This document shows positions 1 to 5,589 of a stretch of 5,589 bases of DNA, one piece after another. Under the pieces are notes generated by a model. It was not told the DNA's origin, ran no database searches, and was given only the letters and a program-made list of their open reading frames with translations. Position 1 is the stretch's first letter. Each line of letters starts with the position of its first letter. Location: NCBI GenBank assembly GCA_003455235.1, contig DMRT01000303.1:1-5589 (forward strand), given 5' to 3'. The DNA comes from Chitinophagaceae bacterium (GTDB lineage: Bacteria > Bacteroidota > Bacteroidia > Chitinophagales > Chitinophagaceae). Position numbers and translations under genes: made by a program.

Positions 1-1440
1 CGTGCCAAATTCTACCATGAAAAATTTCTGAACAAAGCGCCGGAAGGTTTCAAATCAGCACCGATAAATGCCCGTGGTTTCCCCGAAACAAAATATTCGC
101 TGCAGGTTTACCTGGAAGATTGTACCGGGTGTAACCTCTGCGTGGAAGTGTGCCCGGCCATCGACCAAAACGACCGCAGCCGCAAAGCGATCAACATGGG
201 TGACAAGGAACCCATCCTGGAAAAAGAAAAAACAAATATTGAATACTTCCAGAACATTCCCTGGAACGATCGTTCTAAAATTGACTTCTCCACCGTACAC
301 GGCGCCCAATTCCTGGAACCACTGTTTGAATTCAGCGGCGCCTGTGCAGGTTGTGGTGAAACACCTTACCTCAAATTATTATCACAGCTGTTTGGCGATC
401 GCCTGCTGGTGGCCAATGCTACCGGTTGCTCTTCCATCTATGGCGGTAACCTGCCCACCACCCCCTGGGCGAAAAATAAAGAAGGGCGTGGACCGGCATG
501 GAGCAATTCACTTTTTGAAGACAATGCCGAGTTCGGGCTCGGTATGCGCATCACGGCCGATAAACAACTTGCCCTGGCCAAACAACTGCTGGGTGAAATG
601 AAAGCGGAATTGGGAGACGAATTGGTAACCCCGGTGCTCGATGGAAAACAAACACTGGAAAGTGAACTGGTGGAGCAACGGGCCAGGGTGGAAACACTGA
701 AAGAGAAATTAAAAACAATCAATACACCCGCGGCACAACACCTGTTATCGGTGGCCGATCAGCTTGTCCGCAGAAGCGTTTGGCTGGTGGGCGGTGATGG
801 CTGGGCTTATGACATTGGGTATGGCGGCCTGGATCATGCATTGGCCAGCGGACGTAACATCAACGTGCTTGTACTGGATACCGAAGTGTATTCAAACACG
901 GGCGGACAATCATCCAAATCAACACCCACCGCCGCCACTGCAAAATTTGCAGCGGGTGGAAAGGCGGTCGGCAAGAAAGACCTGGCCATGCAGGCCATCT
1001 CGTATGGCAATGTATATGTAGCAAGAGTTGCTTTTGGCGCCAACCCGCAACAGGCTTTGCTGGCCATGCGGGAAGCCGAAGCATACGATGGCCCTTCGCT
1101 CATCCTGGCCTACAGTCATTGCATTGCGCATGGCTACGACCTCAAGGATGGACTCGATCAGCAGCACAAAGCCGTGGCAAGCGGTCACTGGCCTTTGTTG
1201 CGCTATAACCCGGCATTGAGAAAAAAGAACCAGAACCCCTTTGTGCTTGATTCGCCAAGGCCGAGTATGGCGCTGAAAGATTATGCATACAATGAACTCC
1301 GTTACAAAGTACTCACCATGACCAACCCCGAAGCTGCCGATGAACTGATGAAGCGGGCACAGGAACTGGTGAACCTGAAATGGAGAACATATGAAGAACT
1401 GGCCACAAAGAAGGCGAGTGATTTTGTACCGGTAGCATGA
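1..1440 (+). CDS. nifJ: Pyruvate:ferredoxin (flavodoxin) oxidoreductase, C-terminal part (5' end outside window)
   Basis: The reading frame is open from base 1 to the TGA at 1438-1440. It gives 479 residues, roughly the last 40% of a PFOR of about 1170-1200 aa. The enzyme oxidatively decarboxylates pyruvate with CoA to acetyl-CoA, CO2 and reduced ferredoxin/flavodoxin, and is cytoplasmic and reversible. Seen in order: a 4Fe-4S ferredoxin motif CxxCxxCxxxCP (Cys codons at 121, 130, 139, 151), which is the second of the two clusters expected in this domain; then the thiamine diphosphate domain. That domain has ACAGCGE (Cys at 343 and 352) and, far downstream, SHCIAHG (Cys at 1120), the ligands of the proximal cluster. 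The ThDP/Mg motif GDGWAYDIGYGG starts at 793 and DTEVYSNTGGQ follows at 877. About 105 residues follow the last cluster Cys, so the long C-terminal extension of the Desulfovibrio africanus enzyme seems absent. No frameshift is visible. Preference for pyruvate over other 2-oxoacids is inferred from overall similarity. Confidence 0.96.
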   Translation, partial: RAKFYHEKFLNKAPEGFKSAPINARGFPETKYSLQVYLEDCTGCNLCVEVCPAIDQNDRSRKAINMGDKEPILEKEKTNIEYFQNIPWNDRSKIDFSTVHGAQFLEPLFEFSGACAGCGETPYLKLLSQLFGDRLLVANATGCSSIYGGNLPTTPWAKNKEGRGPAWSNSLFEDNAEFGLGMRITADKQLALAKQLLGEMKAELGDELVTPVLDGKQTLESELVEQRARVETLKEKLKTINTPAAQHLLSVADQLVRRSVWLVGGDGWAYDIGYGGLDHALASGRNINVLVLDTEVYSNTGGQSSKSTPTAATAKFAAGGKAVGKKDLAMQAISYGNVYVARVAFGANPQQALLAMREAEAYDGPSLILAYSHCIAHGYDLKDGLDQQHKAVASGHWPLLRYNPALRKKNQNPFVLDSPRPSMALKDYAYNELRYKVLTMTNPEAADELMKRAQELVNLKWRTYEELATKKASDFVPVA

Positions 1441-1486
1441 TAGATCATGGTTCATGGAAGACTCCCTTGCATGAACCATGATCTAT
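1440..1486. repeat. Near-perfect inverted repeat (hairpin) directly after nifJ
   Basis: Bases 1440-1456 are perfectly complementary to 1470-1486 (17 bp). Inside this, after one G-G mismatch, 1458-1460 pairs with 1466-1468, leaving a 5-base loop at 1461-1465. The stem begins on the last base of the nifJ stop codon. No T-rich run follows on either strand, so a classical intrinsic terminator is not supported. It could act as an mRNA 3'-end stabiliser, a processing site between nifJ and the next gene, or a REP-like dispersed palindrome. The pairing is seen directly; the role is inference. Confidence 0.85.
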
Positions 1487-1505
1487 AATCTATAAACTAC
1501 AAACC
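1471..1505 (+). repeat. Degenerate 7-bp tandem repeat, consensus ATRAWCY, five units
   Basis: Five head-to-tail heptamers can be read: ATGAACC, ATGATCT, ATAATCT, ATAAACT, ACAAACC. The first four fit ATRAWCY exactly and the fifth differs at one base. Two more units lie in inverted orientation at 1442-1448 (AGATCAT) and 1449-1455 (GGTTCAT); these form the left arm of the hairpin. Such heptamer runs recall the short tandemly repeated repetitive sequences described in cyanobacteria. I cannot tell from this window whether this one is dispersed through the genome. Confidence 0.7.
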
Positions 1506-1518
1506 CAAAACGCTGATC

Positions 1519-2508
1519 ATGAAAATGCATACCAATTACATGGGGCTGAAGTTGAATTCGCCCATTGTTGTTTCGGCCTGTACACTGACCGAAAAGCTGG
1601 ATAACATCTTAAAGATGGAGGACTATGGGGCCGGTGCCGTGGTGATGCCTTCCCTGTTTGAGGAACAGATACGCAGGGAAGAAGCCGTCTTCAACAGCGT
1701 ATTGTCGGAAACATCGTATGCGTTTCCCGAAGCGATGGATTATTTCCCGGGCCTGGATGAATACAATATCGGCATCAATGAATACCTGGAAAATATCCGC
1801 AAAGCCAAACAACGGGTAAAGATACCCATCATCGCCAGTCTGAACGGCATTACCAATGAAGGCTGGATCGATTATGCCAAACAGATGCAGCAGGCAGGCG
1901 CCGATGCTATTGAAATCAATATCTTTTTTATTCCCGGCGATCTCAACATGAGCACCGCTGAAGTGGAGCACCGTTACCTCAACATCATCGAAAACATCAA
2001 ACAAACCGTAACAATACCCGTAGCTGTAAAACTCAACCCGTATTTCAGCGCCATGGGCAATATCGCCCTGCGCATGAAAAATGCGGGCGCCGATGCGCTG
2101 GTACTGTTTAACCGGTTCTATCAGCCGGACTTCGACATTCATGAACTGATCATCAAAACCGACCTGCACTATAGTGTGGCCGGCGAAATTCGGTTGCCCT
2201 TGCTATGGATCGGTATGCTGTATGGCAAACTGGGTTTATCACTGGCAGCCACCACCGGCGTGCAAAGCGCCGTGGAAGTGGTTAAATACCTGCTTGCCGG
2301 CGCCGATGTGGTGATGACGGCATCTTCTTTATATAAGAACGGCATTCCTTACCTAAATACCATGAACAAGGATCTGAACGACTGGATGTACATGATGGGA
2401 TTCGATAACATAGCCGCATTTAAAGGATTGATGAGCCAGCAGCACATCAGTGATCCCACCGCTTACGAACGGAGCAACTATATCCGGATCCTGGAAGGAG
2501 CCCGGTAA
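1519..2508 (+). CDS. Dihydroorotate dehydrogenase-like FMN (beta/alpha)8-barrel protein, probably not a true DHODH
   Basis: This 329-aa protein has the DHODH barrel layout. An N-terminal TNYMGLKLNSPIVVSA strand leads into strands with IIASLNG (residues 104-110), GADAIEIN (127-134), PVAVKLNPYF (167-176), GADALVLFNRFYQPD (190-204) and a phosphate-binding end ATTGVQSAVEVVKYLLAGADVV (244-265). Lys171 and Asn198 match FMN/substrate-contacting residues of DHODH. The catalytic loop NxSCPN (class 1A) is instead NIFFIPGD (134-141), with no Cys or Ser base. From memory this replacement is shared by a DHODH-like family (PRK07565 type, about 330 aa) often seen beside PFOR. Dihydroorotate oxidation is therefore unlikely; a flavin redox role tied to PFOR is inference. 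The ATG at 1519 fits the family N-terminus; an ATG at 1525 is an alternative. No Shine-Dalgarno is seen. The gene lies 78 bp after nifJ and 11 bp before the next gene. Confidence 0.88.
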   Translation: MKMHTNYMGLKLNSPIVVSACTLTEKLDNILKMEDYGAGAVVMPSLFEEQIRREEAVFNSVLSETSYAFPEAMDYFPGLDEYNIGINEYLENIRKAKQRVKIPIIASLNGITNEGWIDYAKQMQQAGADAIEINIFFIPGDLNMSTAEVEHRYLNIIENIKQTVTIPVAVKLNPYFSAMGNIALRMKNAGADALVLFNRFYQPDFDIHELIIKTDLHYSVAGEIRLPLLWIGMLYGKLGLSLAATTGVQSAVEVVKYLLAGADVVMTASSLYKNGIPYLNTMNKDLNDWMYMMGFDNIAAFKGLMSQQHISDPTAYERSNYIRILEGAR

Positions 2509-2519
2509 AAGCAAATAAC

Positions 2520-2960
2520 ATGACCGGGAAAATAAGCGCTTACATTAAAGAACAAACCTGTGCCAGCATCTGCTGTGTTACGGAAGAAGGCCTGCCCTAT
2601 TGCTTCAGTTGTTATTATGTATACAACAGTGGAGAGTTTTTATTGCACTACAAATCCGCCGCCGCCACCCAGCATTCTCAGCTGCTTTTAAAAAACCCCG
2701 CGGTGGCCGGAACCATTCTGCCGGATAAATTATCAGCCCTCCATATTAAAGGGTTGCAGTTTACCGGAACGGTATTGCCTGCAGATCATCCATCGGCCAT
2801 GTCAGCCCTTTCATTTTATCACCGGAAAAATCCCCTGGCGCTCGCCATACCGGGTAATGTATATACCATCCGGATCGACACAGTCAAATACACAGATTCC
2901 AGTTTAGGCTTTGGTAAAAAGCTAAACTGGAACCGGTCGGAAGCAACTGTTGAGCAATAA
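2520..2960 (+). CDS. YhbP/UPF0306-like protein, predicted FMN-binding split barrel (PNPOx-like)
   Basis: This 146-aa cytoplasmic protein has no signal peptide or membrane segment. Its length and motifs match my memory of E. coli YhbP (UPF0306, about 147 aa). They are a front half with PYCFSCYYVYNSGEFLLHY (26-44), then HSQLLLKNPAVAGTI (52-66), IKGLQFTGTV (76-85), and the characteristic tail YTIRID..KYTDSSLGFGKKLNW (115-137). The family is assigned to the pyridoxamine-phosphate-oxidase-like split barrel, so FMN or a related flavin is the expected ligand; no substrate is established. Five Cys fall in the first 31 residues (14, 18, 19, 28, 31), more than I recall in YhbP. The start ATG lies 11 bp after the stop of the DHODH-like gene, so co-transcription is likely. 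No Shine-Dalgarno is visible, which is usual in Bacteroidota. Family call fairly sure; function unknown. Confidence 0.82.
   Translation: MTGKISAYIKEQTCASICCVTEEGLPYCFSCYYVYNSGEFLLHYKSAAATQHSQLLLKNPAVAGTILPDKLSALHIKGLQFTGTVLPADHPSAMSALSFYHRKNPLALAIPGNVYTIRIDTVKYTDSSLGFGKKLNWNRSEATVEQ
2897..2932 (+). other. Strong hairpin inside the 3' coding end of the YhbP-like gene
   Basis: Bases 2897-2907 pair with 2922-2932 (11 bp perfect). After one bulged G at 2908, bases 2909-2912 pair with 2918-2921, closing a 5-base loop at 2913-2917. The stem spans the codons for SSLGFGKKLNW, the most conserved part of the protein, so the pairing depends on synonymous choices such as TTA and CTA for the two Leu. It lies 8 bases before the terminator stem. 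It may protect the mRNA 3' end or slow ribosomes; it may also be chance. Confidence 0.55.
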
Positions 2961-2986
2961 GCAAAACAGCTGCTTCTCTTTTCTTC
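2940..2986 (+). terminator. Probable intrinsic terminator of the plus-strand gene run
   Basis: Bases 2940-2951 pair with 2965-2976 (12 positions, one A-C mismatch in plus-strand RNA), with a 13-base loop that contains the TAA stop of the YhbP-like gene. A pyrimidine tract follows directly (2977-2988), read as TCTTTTCTTCTT. In minus-strand RNA the same stem is fully paired with one G-U, but no T-run follows there. The whole gap between the convergent stop codons is 26 bp, so this stem also sits just past the end of ppdK. Confidence 0.55.
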
Positions 2987-5589
2987 TTAAGCTTTTCCTG
3001 TTTTTTTCCGCGGAGTGTCAATGGCGGCATGTGCTGCAGCCAGGCGTGATATCGGTACCCGGAATGGAGAACAGCTGACGTAATCCATGCCGATGCGGTG
3101 ACAGAATTTCACACTCTCGGGATCGCCGCCGTGTTCACCGCAGATGCCCACTTCCAGTTTGGGTTTGGTGATACGGCCTCTTTCGGTACCGGCTTTTATC
3201 AACTGGCCAATGCCTTCCTGGTCGATGGTCTGGAACGGATCATCGGGTAATATTTTCAGATCAAGGTATTTGGGCAGGAAGCCGCCGATGTCATCGCGAC
3301 TGAAACCAAAACTCATCTGGGTGAGGTCGTTGGTTCCAAAGCTGAAGAAGTCGGCCTCCTTGGCCATGAACTCGGCACGCAAGGCGGCCCGGGGTGTTTC
3401 AATCATGGTTCCGAATAGATACGGTATCTTTTTCACCCTCATTTTTTCGCACACTTCTTTATACACCCTGTTCACAATTTCTTTCTGGTGGCGCAGTTCG
3501 TGTACAATAACGGTTACCGGCACCATAATTTCAGGGAATGCTTTTTTGCCTTCCTTATGCAACTCGGCGGTTGCTTCAAAAATGGCCCGTACCTGCATTT
3601 CGGTAATTTCCGGGTAGCTGATGCCGAGGCGTACGCCGCGGTGGCCGAGCATCGGGTTGTTTTCGTGCAAGGCCAGCACCCGCCTGTTAAGCATGCCCAT
3701 GCTGATACCTAGCTCTTTACTCAGTTGTTTCAGTTTGTCTTTGTCATGCGGAACAAATTCATGCAGCGGCGGATCCAGTAAGCGGATGGTAACGGGATAT
3801 CCTTTCATTACTTTCAGCGTATCCTTCACGTCTTTCTTCACGTATTTGAATAACCCGTTCAGCGCTTCCCTCCGTTCCTTTTCTGTTTTACTCACAATCA
3901 TTTTCCGTAACTGGAAAAGCGGTTCTTCGCTTCCTTCTCCATAAAACATGTGCTCGGTGCGGAACAGGCCAATACCTTCGGCACCGAATTTCACTGCATG
4001 AACGGCGTCTTCGGGTGTTTCGGCATTGGCCCGCACGCCGATCTGTTTGATCCTGTCCACCAGTTTCATCAGGTCTTTGTACGATTGGTTTTTATCAATG
4101 TCGATATCCACCAGCGTCATGCTTCCTTCGTATACCAGTCCGCGGGTACCATTCAGGCTGATCCAGTCGCCTTCTTTGATGGTGACCCCGTTTTTGGCGT
4201 GAAAGGTTTTGGTATCGGCGTGAATTTCGATATCGCCACAACCAACAATACAGCACTTGCCCCAGCCGCGTGCCACCAGCGCTGCATGTGAGGTCATCCC
4301 GCCCTTGGTGGTTAAAATGGCTTTTGCTTTGTGCATGCCGTCCACATCTTCGGGTGAGGTTTCTTCCCGTACCAGGATCACCTGTTCCCCTTTGGAGGCC
4401 CATTGCACGGCATCGGCAGAAGAGAATACCACACGGCCTTTGGCACCGCCCGGTCCTGCAGGCAAGCCTTTCGCAATCACAGATGCCAGTTGCTCGGCTT
4501 TGGGATCCAGCATGGGCAGCAACAATTCCACCAGCTGGTTGGGCGCCACCCGTTTAATGGCTGTTTTGGCATCAATCAGTTTTTCTTTGTGCATTTCGGT
4601 GGCCATCCGAACGGCAGCAACGCCATTGCGTTTACCCACCCGGCATTGCAGCATATACAGTTTCCCTTTTTCAATCGTAAATTCTATATCCTGCATGTCT
4701 TTATAATGCTGTTCCAGTCTCCGTTGATAACCGAACAGTTCTTTATAGAGAACGGGCATCAATTTCTCCAGGGTGGTGAAGTGTTTGCTCTGCGCATTCT
4801 TCGAATATTCATTCACCGGTGCCGGTGTACGTATGCCGGCCACCACGTCTTCTCCCTGTGCATTCACGAGGTACTCGCCATAAAATTTATTTTCGCCATT
4901 GCCGGGGTTGCGGGTAAAGGCCACGCCGGTGCAGCTGTCGTTACCCATATTCCCGAATACCATGGCCTGCACATTCACCGCTGTTCCCCACTCATCGGGA
5001 ATCTTTTCAATGCGGCGGTATTCAATGGCCCGTTTGCCGTTCCAGCTGGCGAATACAGCGCCAATACCACCCCACATCTGTTCGTAGGGATCCTCGGGGA
5101 ATTCTTTGCCAAGCACTTGTTTTACAGTCTTCTTATAGTCCTTCACCAGTTCTTTCAGTTCATTTACGGTGAGTTCGGTATCGCTGGCATATCCGCGGCT
5201 GTGTTTGATGTGTTCCAATTTTTCATCGAGGATCTTGCGGATGCCCTTGCCGTGCTTGGGTTCGATGCCGGCTGCCTTTTCCATCACCACATCGGCATAC
5301 ATCATGATCAGCCGGCGGTAGGCATCATAAGCAAAGCGTTCGTTGCCGCTTTTGGCAATGATGCCTTTTATGCTGTTTTCATTCAGCCCCACATTAAGCA
5401 CCGTTTCCATCATGCCCGGCATGCTTTTGCGGGCACCCGAACGTACCGACAGCAGGAGCGGATCTTTTACGTCGCCGAATTTTTTACCAGTCAGTTTCTC
5501 CATTTTATACAGCGATTCCTGCACCTGCGCCTTCAGTGTTTTGGGATAGGTTTTTTTATGGTCGTAATAGTAGGTGCATACTTCCGTAG
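2987..5589 (-). CDS. ppdK: Pyruvate, phosphate dikinase (start outside window)
   Basis: The minus-strand frame is open from the right edge to the TAA at 2987-2989, 866 residues. The first visible residues (TEVCTYYYDHKKTYPKTLK) correspond to roughly residue 43 of known PPDKs, so about 40 N-terminal residues are missing. A GTG at 5522-5524 is an internal Val, not the start. PPDK interconverts ATP + pyruvate + Pi with AMP + PEP + PPi in the cytoplasm. Seen in order: ATP-grasp-like nucleotide domain (SVRSGARKSMPGMM, GTAVNVQAMVFGN, GVAFTRNPGNGE, EFTIEKGKLYMLQCR); phosphohistidine domain GGMTSHAALVARG with the carrier His codon at 4286-4288; and the PEP/pyruvate barrel (GLFRTEHMF, IRLLDPPLHEF, GTMIETPRAAL, FGTNDLTQMSFG) ending in CGEHGGDP and YVSCSPFRVPISRLAAA, catalytic Cys at 3071-3073. 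The Thr two residues before the His is the site used by the PPDK regulatory kinase/phosphatase in other organisms. Arg, Glu, Asn-Asp and Cys catalytic residues all appear intact. The promoter is outside the window. Confidence 0.97.
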   Translation of the reverse strand, partial: TEVCTYYYDHKKTYPKTLKAQVQESLYKMEKLTGKKFGDVKDPLLLSVRSGARKSMPGMMETVLNVGLNENSIKGIIAKSGNERFAYDAYRRLIMMYADVVMEKAAGIEPKHGKGIRKILDEKLEHIKHSRGYASDTELTVNELKELVKDYKKTVKQVLGKEFPEDPYEQMWGGIGAVFASWNGKRAIEYRRIEKIPDEWGTAVNVQAMVFGNMGNDSCTGVAFTRNPGNGENKFYGEYLVNAQGEDVVAGIRTPAPVNEYSKNAQSKHFTTLEKLMPVLYKELFGYQRRLEQHYKDMQDIEFTIEKGKLYMLQCRVGKRNGVAAVRMATEMHKEKLIDAKTAIKRVAPNQLVELLLPMLDPKAEQLASVIAKGLPAGPGGAKGRVVFSSADAVQWASKGEQVILVREETSPEDVDGMHKAKAILTTKGGMTSHAALVARGWGKCCIVGCGDIEIHADTKTFHAKNGVTIKEGDWISLNGTRGLVYEGSMTLVDIDIDKNQSYKDLMKLVDRIKQIGVRANAETPEDAVHAVKFGAEGIGLFRTEHMFYGEGSEEPLFQLRKMIVSKTEKERREALNGLFKYVKKDVKDTLKVMKGYPVTIRLLDPPLHEFVPHDKDKLKQLSKELGISMGMLNRRVLALHENNPMLGHRGVRLGISYPEITEMQVRAIFEATAELHKEGKKAFPEIMVPVTVIVHELRHQKEIVNRVYKEVCEKMRVKKIPYLFGTMIETPRAALRAEFMAKEADFFSFGTNDLTQMSFGFSRDDIGGFLPKYLDLKILPDDPFQTIDQEGIGQLIKAGTERGRITKPKLEVGICGEHGGDPESVKFCHRIGMDYVSCSPFRVPISRLAAAHAAIDTPRKKTGKA

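Noticed and set aside
142..144. GTG as the start of a short PFOR-like protein
   Set aside because: It lies between the third and fourth Cys of the ferredoxin motif, and the frame stays open to base 1 with PFOR-like sequence.
919..1479. Long minus-strand open frame (186 codons) opposite nifJ
   Set aside because: It overlaps the strongly conserved PFOR ThDP domain, shows no recognisable protein family, and its Cys/His-rich composition is what antisense of this codon usage gives.
1484..1489. TATAAT hexamer as a -10 promoter for the DHODH-like gene
   Set aside because: It falls inside the heptamer repeat and the hairpin arm. No -35 lies at the right distance, and Bacteroidota promoters normally use TAnnTTTG with an upstream TTTG, which I do not see here.
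1609..2169. Long minus-strand open frame (186 codons) opposite the DHODH-like gene
   Set aside because: A mirror of biased codons in a well-supported gene; no motifs and no start context.
4257..4706. Plus-strand open frame (149 codons) opposite ppdK
   Set aside because: It lies over the phosphohistidine domain of ppdK; low-complexity Ser/Pro/Ala composition and no recognisable domain.
5522..5524. GTG as the start of ppdK
   Set aside because: The frame continues upstream to the window edge with residues that match the PPDK N-terminal domain, so this codon is an internal valine.

Overview
The window looks like bacterial chromosome from the phylum Bacteroidota, possibly a Chitinophagaceae-type lineage. 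I infer this from the protein style, the lack of Shine-Dalgarno sequences before the internal starts, and the moderate-GC, A-rich leaders. No 16S or other decisive marker is present, so the family is a guess. It is a housekeeping/central-metabolism region built around pyruvate. I see no phage, IS, CRISPR, tRNA or rRNA.

Layout: a plus-strand run of three genes meets one large minus-strand gene tail to tail. (1) Positions 1-1440 hold the 3' part of pyruvate:ferredoxin (flavodoxin) oxidoreductase (nifJ/PFOR), cut by the left edge. (2) A 78-bp spacer holds a near-perfect hairpin and a run of degenerate 7-bp repeats. (3) 1519-2508 is an FMN-type (beta/alpha)8-barrel protein of the dihydroorotate dehydrogenase-like family; the catalytic Cys/Ser loop of true DHODH is replaced. 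(4) After only 11 bp, 2520-2960 encodes a small YhbP/UPF0306-like protein predicted to be an FMN-binding split barrel. (5) A hairpin plus T-rich tract ends this run. (6) 2987-5589 on the minus strand is pyruvate, phosphate dikinase (ppdK), whose start lies past the right edge.

Functionally, PFOR interconverts pyruvate and acetyl-CoA with low-potential electrons on ferredoxin or flavodoxin, and PPDK interconverts pyruvate and PEP. The window therefore holds two reversible enzymes that meet at pyruvate, on opposite strands. The two small proteins downstream of PFOR are both predicted flavoproteins without a proven role. The most plausible undescribed part of the window is a functional link between them and PFOR. 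The second point of interest is the heptamer-repeat/palindrome element in the nifJ spacer.
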